Positions 56,680 to 64,000 of a stretch of DNA of 64,000 nucleotides are shown here, piece after piece; the first letter of the stretch is position 1; every line of letters starts with the position of its first letter. The notes under the pieces were generated by a model. That model saw only the letters and a list, made by a program, of their open reading frames with translations, was not told the origin of the DNA and searched no databases. The translations under genes were made by a program, and so were the position numbers. The stretch spans positions 62,001 to 126,000 of the forward strand of contig DASXVN010000044.1 of assembly GCA_036504235.1 (NCBI GenBank). Direction: 5' to 3'. This DNA is from Zipacnadum sp036504235. GTDB taxonomy: Bacteria > Armatimonadota > Zipacnadia > Zipacnadales > Zipacnadaceae.

Positions 56680-58800
56680 CTAGCCGGGACGAACGACCTT
56701 CAGGAAGTCAGCCAAACTCAGGAAGAGGCCGTCCAATCGCGCCATCAGGGCCAGGCGGTTCCGGCGCAGGCTCTCGTCTTCGGCCATGATCATGACCTCG
56801 GCGAAAAACTCATGCAGCGGCGCGGCCAGGGCCAGCAACGCCTCGGTGGCCGCTACATAATCCGGCGGCGTCTGGGCATTCGCGGCCTGCACGGCCGCCG
56901 CCGCCTGCTGGGTCCGCGCCCACAGGTCGGACTCCTGCGGCTCGGCAAACAGCCGCTCGTCCACCGGCGCGTCCAGCGGCGTCTCGGCGGGGCGGCGAAT
57001 CCGGGCCGGCCGCTCGGCGACCGTGACCAGTTGCTCGAAGCGCTCCGGCTGCTCCCGGCGCAATTCCGCCAGGTAGCAGGCGCGCGCGGAAACCTCCACC
57101 AAATCGGTCCAGGGCACGCCCAGCGTCGCGCGGGCGACGTCGTAGGCGATGGCCTCCGCCTCCCACAGCGCCTCCAGCCGCTGCGCCAGGAAAGCCTCCA
57201 GGCGCGCCCCAGCCTCCGCGGGGGCCAGCGGCGCTTTGGTGGTGGCGGGCGGCTCGGGCAGGAGGCTGAACGCCTCGGCGAACAGCTCCGCCACCGGCAG
57301 CGACCAGCCGCGGTCGCGCACCAGGCGAATCAGTCCAGTGGCCTGGCGGCGCAGGGCCTGCGGGTCGGCGGAGCCGGTCGGCTCCATCCCCAGGCGGAAC
57401 GCGGCGGCCAAGTTGTCGGTCTTGTCGGCCACGCTGACCAGCGCGCCGGCGGCGCTGCCGGGCAGGGCGTCATCCGCGCCGATGGGCAGATAGTGCTCAC
57501 CCACCGCGACGGCCACCGCCTCCGGCTCGCCGCTGAGGCGCGCGTAATGCCCGCCCACGATCCCCTGCAACTCGCCCAGCTTGCTATCGCCGATCATCAT
57601 CGTGACCAGATCGCATTTGCATAGTTGCGCGGCGCGTTCGGCGGCCTCGTGCGCGGCGACCTCCAGCCCCAGCCGCGGATCCAGCCAATGCACCAGCGAT
57701 ACCAGCCGCGCGGTCTTGTCGCGTAGCGTACCCATCCCGCCCAGGAAGGCGACCTGCTCCAGGTCCGCGCCCCGGTCGGAAAGCGGCCGCTTCATATCCT
57801 CCTCCAGGTAGAACTGGGCGTCCTCCAGGCGGGGGACCAGAACCTTCTCGTTGCCGGCCAGCACCGCGGCCTCCGCCGCCGGGCCGGAGTTGGTGACGAC
57901 CAAGAAGTGCGGCAGCAGATTCCCCTGCCCGTCGCCGACCGGGAAGTATTTCTGGTGCCCCTGCATCACGGTGATGATGACCTCGCGGGGCAGGCGCAGG
58001 TAGTCGGGATTGAAGCTCCCGCGCACGCACAGCGGGTGCTCCACCAGGAAGTTGACCTCGGTGACGATCTTCTCGTCCAGCAGCGCCTCGCCGCCACACT
58101 CCGCGGCGCGGGCTTGCGCGCCCGCGACAATCGCCGCGCGGCGCTCACGATGGTCCGCGACCACGCCCTCGGCGCGCAGGGTCTCCAGGTACGCGGCAGG
58201 CGCCGGGATCAGCACCTGCTTGTGCCCCAGGACCCGGTGGCCGCTGCTGTAGCGGTCCGCCTTGATCGCTCCGATCTGCAGGTCCAGCACTTCCTCGCCG
58301 GCCAGCGCCACCAGCCAGCGCAGGGGCCGGGCGAAACGAAGCTCCTGATCGCCCCAACGCATCGTCTTGGGGAAGGTCAGCCCCAGCGTCAGCTTCTCCA
58401 GCAACTCGGGCAGGACTTCGGCCAGGCGCCGGCCCGGCTCGGTGACGAAGGCGAACAGGAAGTCGCCCTTGTCGGTCGAGCGCACCTGCAGGTCCTCGGG
58501 GCGCAGGCCGCGGCTGCGGGCAAAGCCCTGGGCAGCGGGGGTCGGCTGGCCCTCGGCGTTCAGGCCCTGCGCGGCGGGCGGGCCCTTGATCTCCAGGACC
58601 GCCTCCTCCTGCTGCTCCTGCACCGCCTCGATCAGGATCGCCAACCGGCGCGGCGTGCCATAGGTGCGGATCTCGCCAAACGCAAGGCGCAACTCGGTCA
58701 GCCCGGCGCGCAGGCCGGTCTCCAGTTGCTCCAGCGCGGGCAGGACCGCCCCGGCGGGAATCTCCTCAACACCAATCTCATAGAGAACGTCCACGGCCAT
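56680..58800 (-). CDS. glyS: Glycine-tRNA ligase beta subunit
   Basis: The 706-residue subunit (E. coli 689) binds tRNA-Gly in the alpha2beta2 glycyl-tRNA synthetase. It begins VLYEIGVEEIPAGAVLPALE, has GTPRRLAILIEAVQEQQEE, PKTMRWGDQELRFARPLRWL, HPLCVRGSFNPDYLRLPREV, the HD-like QLCKCDLVTMMIGDSKLGEL and a C-terminal anticodon-binding domain (FFAEVMIMAEDESLRRNRL). The ATG at 58800 overlaps the glyQ stop codon by one base, which favours coupled translation. Confidence 0.96.
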   Translation of the reverse strand: MAVDVLYEIGVEEIPAGAVLPALEQLETGLRAGLTELRLAFGEIRTYGTPRRLAILIEAVQEQQEEAVLEIKGPPAAQGLNAEGQPTPAAQGFARSRGLRPEDLQVRSTDKGDFLFAFVTEPGRRLAEVLPELLEKLTLGLTFPKTMRWGDQELRFARPLRWLVALAGEEVLDLQIGAIKADRYSSGHRVLGHKQVLIPAPAAYLETLRAEGVVADHRERRAAIVAGAQARAAECGGEALLDEKIVTEVNFLVEHPLCVRGSFNPDYLRLPREVIITVMQGHQKYFPVGDGQGNLLPHFLVVTNSGPAAEAAVLAGNEKVLVPRLEDAQFYLEEDMKRPLSDRGADLEQVAFLGGMGTLRDKTARLVSLVHWLDPRLGLEVAAHEAAERAAQLCKCDLVTMMIGDSKLGELQGIVGGHYARLSGEPEAVAVAVGEHYLPIGADDALPGSAAGALVSVADKTDNLAAAFRLGMEPTGSADPQALRRQATGLIRLVRDRGWSLPVAELFAEAFSLLPEPPATTKAPLAPAEAGARLEAFLAQRLEALWEAEAIAYDVARATLGVPWTDLVEVSARACYLAELRREQPERFEQLVTVAERPARIRRPAETPLDAPVDERLFAEPQESDLWARTQQAAAAVQAANAQTPPDYVAATEALLALAAPLHEFFAEVMIMAEDESLRRNRLALMARLDGLFLSLADFLKVVRPG

Positions 58801-59699
58801 TACTGTGCCCCCGCCTTCTGCGCTTCGGAATCCCGCAAGAGCGGGTGGCCCATCGCCTCGCGCTGCTCGACGTAGCTGCGGGCGACCTCGTAGGCCAGCT
58901 TGCGGATGCGCATGATCAGCGCCGCCCGTTGGCTGACGCTGACCGCCCCGCGCGCGTCCAGCAGGTTGAAAGTGTGCGAGCACTTGAGCACGTAATCGTA
59001 GCCGGGCAGCGGCAGCCCCGCCTCCAGCGCCGCGCGCGCCTCGCCCTCAAAGTCGTCAAAGAGCCGCCAGAGCAGCGTGACGTTGGCGACCTCAAAGTTG
59101 TAGCGCGAGAACTCCTTCTCCTCGGCGTAGCGGATCTCGCCGTAGGTGATGTCGTCGGCCCACTTCAGGTCGCGGTAGTCATTCACCCCTTGCAGGTACA
59201 TGGCCAGGCGCTCCGGCCCGTAGGTCAGCTCCACCGAGACCGGCGAGCACGGCTGGCCGCCGACCTGCTGGAAGTAGGTGAACTGAGTGACCTCCATGCC
59301 GTCCAGCCAGACCTCCCAGCCCACGCCGGCGGCGCCCAGGCTGGGGGACTCCCAGTCGTCCTCGACAAAGCGCACGTCGTGCTCGGCCAGGCGCAGGCCC
59401 AGGAACTCGAGGCTCGCCAGGTAGCGCTCCTGCACGTCCTCGGGCGAGGGCTTCATGATGACCTGGTACTGGAAGTAGCGCTGCAGGCGATTAGGGTTCT
59501 CGCCATAGCGGCCATCGGTAGGCCGCCGCGAGGGCTGGACATAAGCGACATTCCAGGGCTCCGGCCCCAGAGAGCGCAGGAAAGTATCGGGCGACATAGT
59601 CCCCGCCCCCACCTCCAGGTCGTAAGGCTGGCTAATATGGCAACCCTGCCCGGCCCAGAATTCGTTCAGTTTTGAGAGTAAGGCTTGGAAAGTTAGCAT
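58800..59699 (-). CDS. glyQ: Glycine-tRNA ligase alpha subunit
   Basis: The 299-residue catalytic subunit has QGCHISQPYDLEVGAGTMSP, YVQPSRRPTDGRYGENPNRL, RFVEDDWESPSLGAAGVGWE and the VTQFTYFQQVGG motif; length and motifs fit bacterial GlyQ. It forms an operon with glyS. The leader CAAACAAAAACT before the ATG has no Shine-Dalgarno sequence, and a family E repeat lies about 50 bases upstream, so the promoter is uncertain. Confidence 0.97.
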   Translation of the reverse strand: MLTFQALLSKLNEFWAGQGCHISQPYDLEVGAGTMSPDTFLRSLGPEPWNVAYVQPSRRPTDGRYGENPNRLQRYFQYQVIMKPSPEDVQERYLASLEFLGLRLAEHDVRFVEDDWESPSLGAAGVGWEVWLDGMEVTQFTYFQQVGGQPCSPVSVELTYGPERLAMYLQGVNDYRDLKWADDITYGEIRYAEEKEFSRYNFEVANVTLLWRLFDDFEGEARAALEAGLPLPGYDYVLKCSHTFNLLDARGAVSVSQRAALIMRIRKLAYEVARSYVEQREAMGHPLLRDSEAQKAGAQ

Positions 59700-59746
59700 A
59701 GTTTTTGTTTGCTTTCAGTTATTGCGAGTCGGTCGCCGTTTCCACG

Positions 59747-59780
59747 TAGGGGCGGCGATTCTGATCGCCGCCCTCGGACG
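59747..59780. repeat. REP-like repeat, family E
   Basis: GTAGGGGCGGCGATTCTGAT followed by CGCCGCCCTCGG, a hairpin with the same GTAGGGGCGG head as the copies at 60304, 60376 and 60500. It lies between the RAYT gene and glyQ. Confidence 0.75.
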
Positions 59781-59802
59781 CCGCTGACCCATCTTAGCAT
59801 TC

Positions 59803-60285
59803 TTACACTTCGTCTGACAACCACGTGAGGGGGTAGTCTTCCCACCGCTCCACTAAGCCCTTGCGCATCGGATTGTTCACGACGTATGCGCATAGTTCGC
59901 CGAGATGATCGGCGTCCCTCAGGACATGGTCGTAGAAGCTGCGCTGCCACAGGCTTGGCGGAAAATCGTCGCGCGTCGCATAGGTCAACCGTCGCCGAAA
60001 CACCTGGATGAACCGCTGCAGGTCGCGCCCTCCACTCTGCACGGCGCTGATGAAATGAAGATGATCCGGCATCAGACAATAGACGTATAGCTTTACAGCG
60101 CTCTCCGCGGCCATGTCAGTTAGCGTATTCACGACCAGCCGCGAGACCGGTGCGTCACGGCGGAATATGGGCCGACGCCGATAAGAACCCAGAATGACGT
60201 GCACGGCGTAGCCCGACGCTCCATACACCGATGGATCCAAGCGGGGACGACGGTTGTGTCGGTGCGGCGAAACTGGGTTGTTCAT
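59803..60285 (-). CDS. REP-associated tyrosine transposase (RAYT, IS200-like Y1)
   Basis: The 160-residue product has the HUH core YCLMPDHLHFISAV, in which HLH supplies the metal-binding His pair, followed by RFIQVFRRRLTYATR, LWQRSFYDHVLRD and the RAYT-typical end CAYVVNNPMRKGL-ER-EDYPLTW. RAYTs are domesticated or slow-moving single-strand transposases that process REP palindromes. Four family E palindromes lie within 550 bases on both sides, as expected for its substrates. It stands alone with no insertion-sequence ends. Confidence 0.9.
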   Translation of the reverse strand: MNNPVSPHRHNRRPRLDPSVYGASGYAVHVILGSYRRRPIFRRDAPVSRLVVNTLTDMAAESAVKLYVYCLMPDHLHFISAVQSGGRDLQRFIQVFRRRLTYATRDDFPPSLWQRSFYDHVLRDADHLGELCAYVVNNPMRKGLVERWEDYPLTWLSDEV

Positions 60286-60303
60286 GGTCAGTCAGTGCCT
60301 CGG

Positions 60304-60535
60304 CGAGGGCGGAGGTCGGAACCTCCGCCCCTACCCGGTACGACCTCCGGTTCCGGCCAGCGGCGGCGCCGTTTCCCGTAGGGGCGGAGGTTCTGACCTC
60401 CGCCCTGGGCAACTGACATTCTTACGCTTCGTCAGACAACCAAGCGAGCGATTGCGACGGGTTGGCATTCCCTGGCGGTGCATCCATCGATTCTGCCTCG
60501 GCGAGGGCGGAGGTCAGAACCTCCGCCCCTACGGG
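60304..60535. repeat. Three REP-like family E repeats beside the RAYT gene
   Basis: Copies at 60304-60340, 60376-60406 and 60500-60534 share GGGCGGAGGTTCTGACCTCC or its reverse, with GTAGGGG at the outer end. Neighbouring copies are in opposite orientations, forming BIME-like units. CTCGGCGAGGGCGGAGG-type joints recur at 60299 and 60498. Confidence 0.85.
60422..60487 (-). pseudogene. Remnant of a second RAYT C-terminus
   Basis: The minus strand reads SQSLAWLSDEA then TAA, closely matching the intact RAYT end YPLTWLSDEV. The following bases (GAAGCGTAAGAATGTCAG against GAAGTGTAAGAATGCTAAG) also match past the stop codon. Upstream similarity to RAYT is lost after a few codons, so only about 20 codons of an older copy remain between two family E repeats. 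Confidence 0.55.
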
Positions 60536-60548
60536 AGACGGCCACGGA

Positions 60549-60575
60549 ACACCGGCGAGACGCCGGTGCCACCGG
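60549..60575. repeat. Palindromic repeat, family D
   Basis: AACACCGGCGAGACGCCGGT followed by GCCACCGG; the same hairpin as 45-67 and the arms in wecB. Confidence 0.8.
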
Positions 60576-60585
60576 AAACACACGC

Positions 60586-60614
60586 ACAGGGCGGGCCGTG
60601 GTGACCCGCCCTGT
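60586..60614 (-). terminator. Hairpin terminator after the sigma factor
   Basis: On the minus strand ACAGGGCGGG (60614-60605) pairs with CCCGCCCTGT (60595-60586), then GCGTGTGTTTCC. The T-tract is weak, so termination may be incomplete. Confidence 0.65.
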
Positions 60615-60645
60615 TAGGCGACTTTACTGGCGCGACGGTTGGCCC

Positions 60646-61344
60646 TTAGGCCAGCGGGAGCGCCTCTAGCAGCATGCCGGTCTCTGCGAGGTGCGGCATC
60701 ACCTGGGGGAGCTTCCGGCGGATGCGGGACAGCGCGTTGTCAATTGATTTGATCTTGCAGGTCAGGCCGGTGGCCATTTCCTTGTATGATTTGCCCTGCC
60801 GATACTCCGTCAGCACCTGCCACTCGAAAGGCGAGAGCTGCTCGCGCAGCGACTGCTGCAGGATGCGCTCGCCCTCGATGCTCAGCACCATCGTCTCGGG
60901 GTCCGCGTCGGTCCGGGAGGTGATGACGTCCAGCAGGCTGGAGTCGTCGTCATCGTCGCCCATCGGCGAGGCCTCCAGGGAGACGGAGGAGTTGAGCGGC
61001 GCTTGCTTCTGCCGGGTCGCGGCCTTGATCGCGGAGATCATCTGCCGCTGGATGCAGACCTTGGCGAAACAGGCGAACGAGGTGTGCCGGTCGGCGCGGA
61101 AGTCCGTGATGGCTTCCCACAGGCCGATTAGCCCGATTTGGATAAGGTCTTCCCGCTCGGCTCCGACCAGGAAATACGACTTGACCTTGGCTTTGACGAG
61201 GTTCTTGTACTTGTAGAGCAGGTACTCGCAAGCTTCTTTGTCGCCCTCTTCTTGGGCGCGCCGCACTAGTTCTTCATCGCACGTCTCGATAACTTCCACC
61301 AGGGGCAGGGCGGTCTCTCGGAAGAACTCTGCCGCGTTAACCAT
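60646..61344 (-). CDS. sigH: RNA polymerase sigma factor, SigH (sigma-30) type
   Basis: The 232-residue sigma-70-family factor has region 2 as LIQIGLIGLWEAITDFRADR and FACFAKVCIQRQMISAIKAA, matching the sporulation SigH/SigB-like pattern (DLIQEGLIGLYKAIRDF, FASFAELCITRQIITAIKTA). Region 4 is LSPFEWQVLTEYRQGKSYKE with helix-turn-helix KSIDNALSRIRRKL. No spore genes are seen, so here it may serve stationary phase or stress. ATG 61344 is preferred to the GTG at 61353 because GAGGT lies at a proper distance. Its leader holds a candidate RNA. Confidence 0.9.
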   Translation of the reverse strand: MVNAAEFFRETALPLVEVIETCDEELVRRAQEEGDKEACEYLLYKYKNLVKAKVKSYFLVGAEREDLIQIGLIGLWEAITDFRADRHTSFACFAKVCIQRQMISAIKAATRQKQAPLNSSVSLEASPMGDDDDDSSLLDVITSRTDADPETMVLSIEGERILQQSLREQLSPFEWQVLTEYRQGKSYKEMATGLTCKIKSIDNALSRIRRKLPQVMPHLAETGMLLEALPLA

Positions 61345-61550
61345 TTCGCGCACCTCAGCCTTTACGAGATATGGGTTGATTCCGGGGGAGATTTGGTGTT
61401 CTCCGGCTAGCTACTTAGAAGCGTTGATCGGAAGCTGTACGTTCCGGCGGGATCCGGGAAACTACACGTGCAGCGCTGTGACTCGGCGGCGCCTCTCTTT
61501 CCCAGCGCGAATTTGGCACGACTCCTGCATGTATTTCGCAGGGCAGACAA

Positions 61551-61578
61551 GCAAACAGGCCCCGGGTAAGGGGGCCTG
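61551..61578 (-). terminator. Intrinsic terminator of the candidate RNA
   Basis: On the minus strand CAGGCCCC (61578-61571) pairs perfectly with GGGGCCTG (61563-61556) across CTTACCC, then TTTGCTTGTCT. Confidence 0.65.
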
Positions 61579-61765
61579 GAATCTACTGGTGCGCAGAACT
61601 ATGGCGCCATACGGGGGCGGTGACCGAGGGGCGTCCCGCGGTCAGGACCGAGAAGGCGCAGAGGCAACGCAACCCAAGGTTTTTAGCGCTTGCGGTTCGG
61701 GTTATTTGCATTAGGGCCGTCACTGCGGGGCTAGTAAAACCGGCACTCCGCCAGGGTGCCTACGA
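61556..61765 (-). ncRNA. Candidate ~210-nt small RNA or attenuated leader upstream of sigH
   Basis: A near-consensus promoter (61772-61800) and a terminator hairpin (61556-61578) bound about 210 bases with no convincing gene. The 5' end folds as GGCAC/GTGCC. A 42-codon ORF starting MQITRTASAKNLGL lies inside but has no ribosome site. It could be a free RNA of 6S size or a leader that terminates early and controls sigH. No known family is recognised. Confidence 0.45.
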
Positions 61766-61771
61766 ACGACT

Positions 61772-61800
61772 ATTATAGTCAAACGCCCGGCGCTAGTCAA
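61772..61800 (-). promoter_or_regulatory. Promoter upstream of sigH and the candidate RNA
   Basis: On the minus strand TTGACT (61800-61795) and perfect TATAAT (61777-61772) with a 17-base spacer. The predicted start is near 61765, about 420 bases before the sigH start codon. Confidence 0.8.
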
Positions 61801-61825
61801 CCGCTATTTCAGAGCAGCGCGAACG

Positions 61826-62022
61826 GCCCTACCCCCCTGCCCCCTCCCTGAAGGGAGGGGGAGTGACGGCGAGGTGAAGGCCGAAGGCAACCGCCCGCCG
61901 GCCGCACCCCCGGCCCCTCTCCTGGCAGGAGAGGGGGGGCAAGGCAACGACCAAGGGCCTTAACGTCACTGGGGAGATTCCCCCTTCCTTCAGGGAGGGG
62001 GCCAGGGGGTAGGGCCGTTGGC
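61826..62022. repeat. A-B-A repeat mosaic
   Basis: Family A reversed (61826-61862), family B (61903-61940) and family A forward (61977-62022). The order and orientation are the same as in the outer parts of 38508-38851, suggesting that the mosaic itself is duplicated as a unit. Confidence 0.85.
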
Positions 62023-62031
62023 CCCCCCGCG

Positions 62032-62061
62032 TTGACACTACCCCTCCGGCGGCCATATAAT
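62032..62061 (+). promoter_or_regulatory. Promoter of the GH26-like gene (leaderless transcript likely)
   Basis: Perfect TTGACA (62032-62037) and TATAAT (62056-62061) with an 18-base spacer. The ATG is at 62069, 7 bases after the -10, which is where transcription should start, so the mRNA probably has no 5' untranslated region. Confidence 0.8.
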
Positions 62062-62068
62062 CTAGGCG

Positions 62069-63451
62069 ATGAAAGGTCCTCGCCTGTACCCCTGGCTCTT
62101 GCTTCTGGTCCTGATCCCGGTGACTGCCCTGGCCGCACCGACGCCGGGCGCGGACGGGCCCCGGGCCGCCCAGACACTGGTGCCGGCGCACGGGGCCTAC
62201 CTCGGCGCTTATGTCCAACTCGACCCGGTGGTCAAGGGCGATCTGGCGGCCTTTGAGAAGCTGGTCGGCCGCCCGCATTATAGCTACCTGCGCTACGTCG
62301 GCTACGGGGAGCCCTTCCCCCACCGCTGGGCGCAGGAAGTGGTCGCCCGGGGGGGTATTCCCCAGATCGCCTGGGAGCCCAATAACGGTCTGGCCGAGGT
62401 GCAGGAGGATGCCTACCTGCGGGGCTGGGCGGAGGCCGCGCGGCACCTGGGCGCGCCGGTGCTGCTGCGCTATGCCTCGGAGATGAACGGGAACTGGATG
62501 CCCTACTCCGGCAAGCCCGACGAGTACATCCGCAAGTGGCGCCTGGTCTACCGCGTCATGCACGAGACGGCCCCCAACGTGGTGATGATCTGGTGCCCCT
62601 TCGGCACGCCGCGCAGCAACATCCCGCTCTACTACCCCGGTGACGACTACGTCGACTGGGTGGGGATCAACATCTACGCGGTGGTCTACAACAACGGCGA
62701 CCCCAAGCAGCCCGCCGAGGACACCCAACTCGACCAGTTGCGCTTTGTCTACAACCTCTACGCGGAGCGCAAGCCGATCGCGGTCTGCGAGTACGCCGCG
62801 ACGCATTTCTGCTCGGCCTCCAAGCAGTGCACTACCGATTTTGCGCTCAAGAACATGCGCGAATTCTATGAGGCGCTGCCCAAGCTCTTCCCCCGCGTCA
62901 TGTTCGTGAGCTGGTTCTCCGTGGAGGCTTCCGCCGACGGCCTGGCGCACAACGACTACGCGGTCACCACTGACCCGGCGGTGCTCAACCTCTACCGGGA
63001 GCTGATCCAGGGCGACTACTTCCTGGCCGGACCCTCAGCGGGGGCTCCGGTGACGCCGACCACGCCCGATCTGCCGCTGATTAGGCCACTCGGGGCGGTC
63101 ACGGCGGTGGTTCCCAAGCCGCCGGTGCGCCCGACGCGGCCCCTGCCGCTGATCGGCCAGGCGGTCCCCGGTCCCAGCGAGGTGGCGCTGAGCATGCGCG
63201 GCGCCCCGCCCCAGGCGGCGACCGGTCGCGTGACCCTCACCGCCACGGTGGGTGAGAAGCTGACCCCCGACACTGTGGTCTTCTACCTCGATGGGCAGGT
63301 CCGCTGCCTGACGAACATGCGCCCCTATACCTGGGACTGGAACACCGCGGGCTACGACCCCGGTGAGCACGCGGTCCGGGTAGTAGTCACCGGCGCCGAC
63401 GGCAGTGAGCTGGCCGTCCGGGAAGTCTCCGTCATCATCGCGGACCAGTAG
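62069..63451 (+). CDS. Secreted glycoside hydrolase, GH26-like (mannanase type), with Ig-like tail
   Basis: The 460-residue product has a signal peptide (LYPWLLLLVLIPVTALAAP), a TIM-barrel domain (about 35-320) and, after a Pro/Thr-rich linker, a C-terminal beta-sandwich (about 365-460, VTLTATVGEKLTPDTVVFYL). GH26 features are the acid/base Glu138 in RYASEMNGNWMPYSG and a nucleophile candidate Glu241 in IAVCEYAATHF, with VDWVGINIY and FVSWFSVEA strands. Beta-mannanase or a related glucan-cleaving role is likely. No Shine-Dalgarno sequence is present, consistent with a leaderless message. Confidence 0.82.
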   Translation: MKGPRLYPWLLLLVLIPVTALAAPTPGADGPRAAQTLVPAHGAYLGAYVQLDPVVKGDLAAFEKLVGRPHYSYLRYVGYGEPFPHRWAQEVVARGGIPQIAWEPNNGLAEVQEDAYLRGWAEAARHLGAPVLLRYASEMNGNWMPYSGKPDEYIRKWRLVYRVMHETAPNVVMIWCPFGTPRSNIPLYYPGDDYVDWVGINIYAVVYNNGDPKQPAEDTQLDQLRFVYNLYAERKPIAVCEYAATHFCSASKQCTTDFALKNMREFYEALPKLFPRVMFVSWFSVEASADGLAHNDYAVTTDPAVLNLYRELIQGDYFLAGPSAGAPVTPTTPDLPLIRPLGAVTAVVPKPPVRPTRPLPLIGQAVPGPSEVALSMRGAPPQAATGRVTLTATVGEKLTPDTVVFYLDGQVRCLTNMRPYTWDWNTAGYDPGEHAVRVVVTGADGSELAVREVSVIIADQ

Positions 63452-63459
63452 GGGGACAG

Positions 63460-63822
63460 GCCCACCCCGCCCTCGGCAGACCTCGGGCACCCCTCCCGGT
63501 GCGGGAGGGGCTTCGGGGGAGGGCCGTTGCCTTTGCCGTACTGTAGGGCGGGGGCTTGCCGCAGGCCCTGAGCCTGTCGAAGGGTACCCCGCCGACCGTT
63601 GCCGTTTCCGCGTAGGGGCGCGTTTGGCGGCGTCTGCGCCGACACACACGCCCGTTCGCTAGCTGCCCTCCAGCGACCGGGCGACGGTCTAACCTCACCC
63701 CCCACAGCCCCCTCTCCCGCGGCAGACCTTGGGAGAGGGGGAGTAACGGCAACGGCAGACGGCGTCAACCTCGGCGGGGTGAATCCCCCTCCCTTCAGGA
63801 AGGGGGCAGGGGGTAGGGCCGG
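63460..63822. repeat. Run of families G, H, B and A repeats
   Basis: Family G reversed (63460-63530), GCCCTGAGCCTGTCGAAGGG (63565-63584, the exact complement of 26375-26394), family H (63612-63690), B (63693-63740) and A (63780-63822). No gene is supported between 63452 and 63917 apart from these repeats and the terminator at 63859-63889. Confidence 0.85.
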
Positions 63823-63858
63823 CCGCCTCCCCACCTACTCATCCCCCACCCCACACAC

Positions 63859-63889
63859 CAAAAACGGCGGAAGCCGTAGCCCCCGCCGT
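63859..63889 (-). terminator. Terminator of the gene running off the right edge
   Basis: On the minus strand ACGGCGG (63889-63883) pairs with CCGCCGT (63870-63864), followed by TTTTTGG. It lies about 30 bases beyond the partial gene's stop codon. Confidence 0.8.
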
Positions 63890-63917
63890 TCGTGGAGTTC
63901 TCGATACGTCCGGGTTC

Positions 63918-64000
63918 TCAGCGAGCCGCGGGCGTCGCCGGTGCGGTGGCCGGAGGTGCAGCGGGCTTGTAGAACGCGATGTAGCCGCCGATTAGCTCCG
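63918..64000 (-). CDS. C-terminal end of a gene cut by the window edge
   Basis: The minus strand reads ELIGGYIAFYKPAAPPATAP then ATPAAR and TGA at 63920-63918. A Pro/Ala-rich tail at the end of a folded domain is visible but the family cannot be told. A terminator follows at the proper distance. Confidence 0.55.
   Translation of the reverse strand, partial: ELIGGYIAFYKPAAPPATAPATPAAR

Noticed and set aside
61238..61714. 158-codon plus-strand frame upstream of the sigma factor
   Set aside because: Overlaps the sigH 5' end in antisense, has no ribosome site, and its sequence is unlike a real protein.
61556..61765. Short protein-coding gene (42 codons, MQITRTASAKNLGL...)
   Set aside because: No ribosome site, and the sequence includes a CTCTGCGCCTTCTCGG-type stretch that resembles a common repeat; an RNA role is more likely.

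Overview
This is a gene-dense, GC-rich stretch of a diderm bacterial chromosome. It carries an LPS-transport set (LptC/A/B/F-type), a SigH-type sigma factor, an H-X9-DG protein of the kind common in Planctomycetes, Lentisphaerae and Armatimonadota, a DUF3084-YqgF pair, and several secreted or sugar-active enzymes. Together these fit an Armatimonadota-like, plant-polysaccharide-degrading heterotroph. The phylum is inferred: there is no rRNA or ribosomal protein here to settle it. No tRNA, CRISPR array or prophage was recognised.

Layout. 1-4978: secreted NHL beta-propeller, sugar-nucleotide epimerase, fucose-isomerase homologue and VOC protein. 5063-12800: accessory-looking block with two tandem MNT/HEPN toxin-antitoxin-like pairs, a small Cys-rich protein, mutS, an AlbA_2 protein, a zinc-ribbon membrane protein and a DUF559 nuclease-like gene. 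12870-22731: recQ, two minus-strand surface or secreted proteins, a GH32 glycosidase, rmuC, an unknown 565-residue protein, two parS-like sites and a PhnP-like metallohydrolase. 22905-26194: a metal-homeostasis unit (promoter, long structured leader with an attenuator-like hairpin, PRC/MgtE_N/CBS protein, NRAMP transporter). 26431-38490: PPi-type phosphofructokinase, sensor kinase, rpiB, dCMP deaminase, a WecA/WecB/AI-2E/UppP cell-envelope cluster and a proton-pumping pyrophosphatase. 38893-49346: response regulator, beta-CASP nuclease, LOG protein, cold-shock protein, Fe-alcohol dehydrogenase, a MoxR-DUF58-transglutaminase operon and holA. 49353-56519: membrane glycosyltransferase, Lpt genes, DUF3084 and YqgF. 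56680-64000: glyS/glyQ, a REP-associated tyrosine transposase (RAYT), SigH-type sigma factor, a candidate small RNA and a GH26-like secreted enzyme.

The most distinctive feature is a dense set of short GC-rich palindromic repeats, called families A-H here, that fill most gaps. Some have entered genes in frame (mutS, wecB, a DUF559 gene) and one supplies the rmuC stop codon. The RAYT lies among the REP-like family most plausibly mobilised by it. Other points worth attention are the candidate metal-sensing leader at 22940-23290, a 131-bp identical segment shared by the two MNT genes, a candidate RNA upstream of the sigma factor, and an apparent ATA start codon on the NRAMP gene.

Metabolically, a PKTIDND-type phosphofructokinase and a K+-independent membrane pyrophosphatase suggest that pyrophosphate is used as an energy carrier. 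The WecA/WecB/UppP and Lpt genes point to an outer membrane with undecaprenyl-linked surface polysaccharide.
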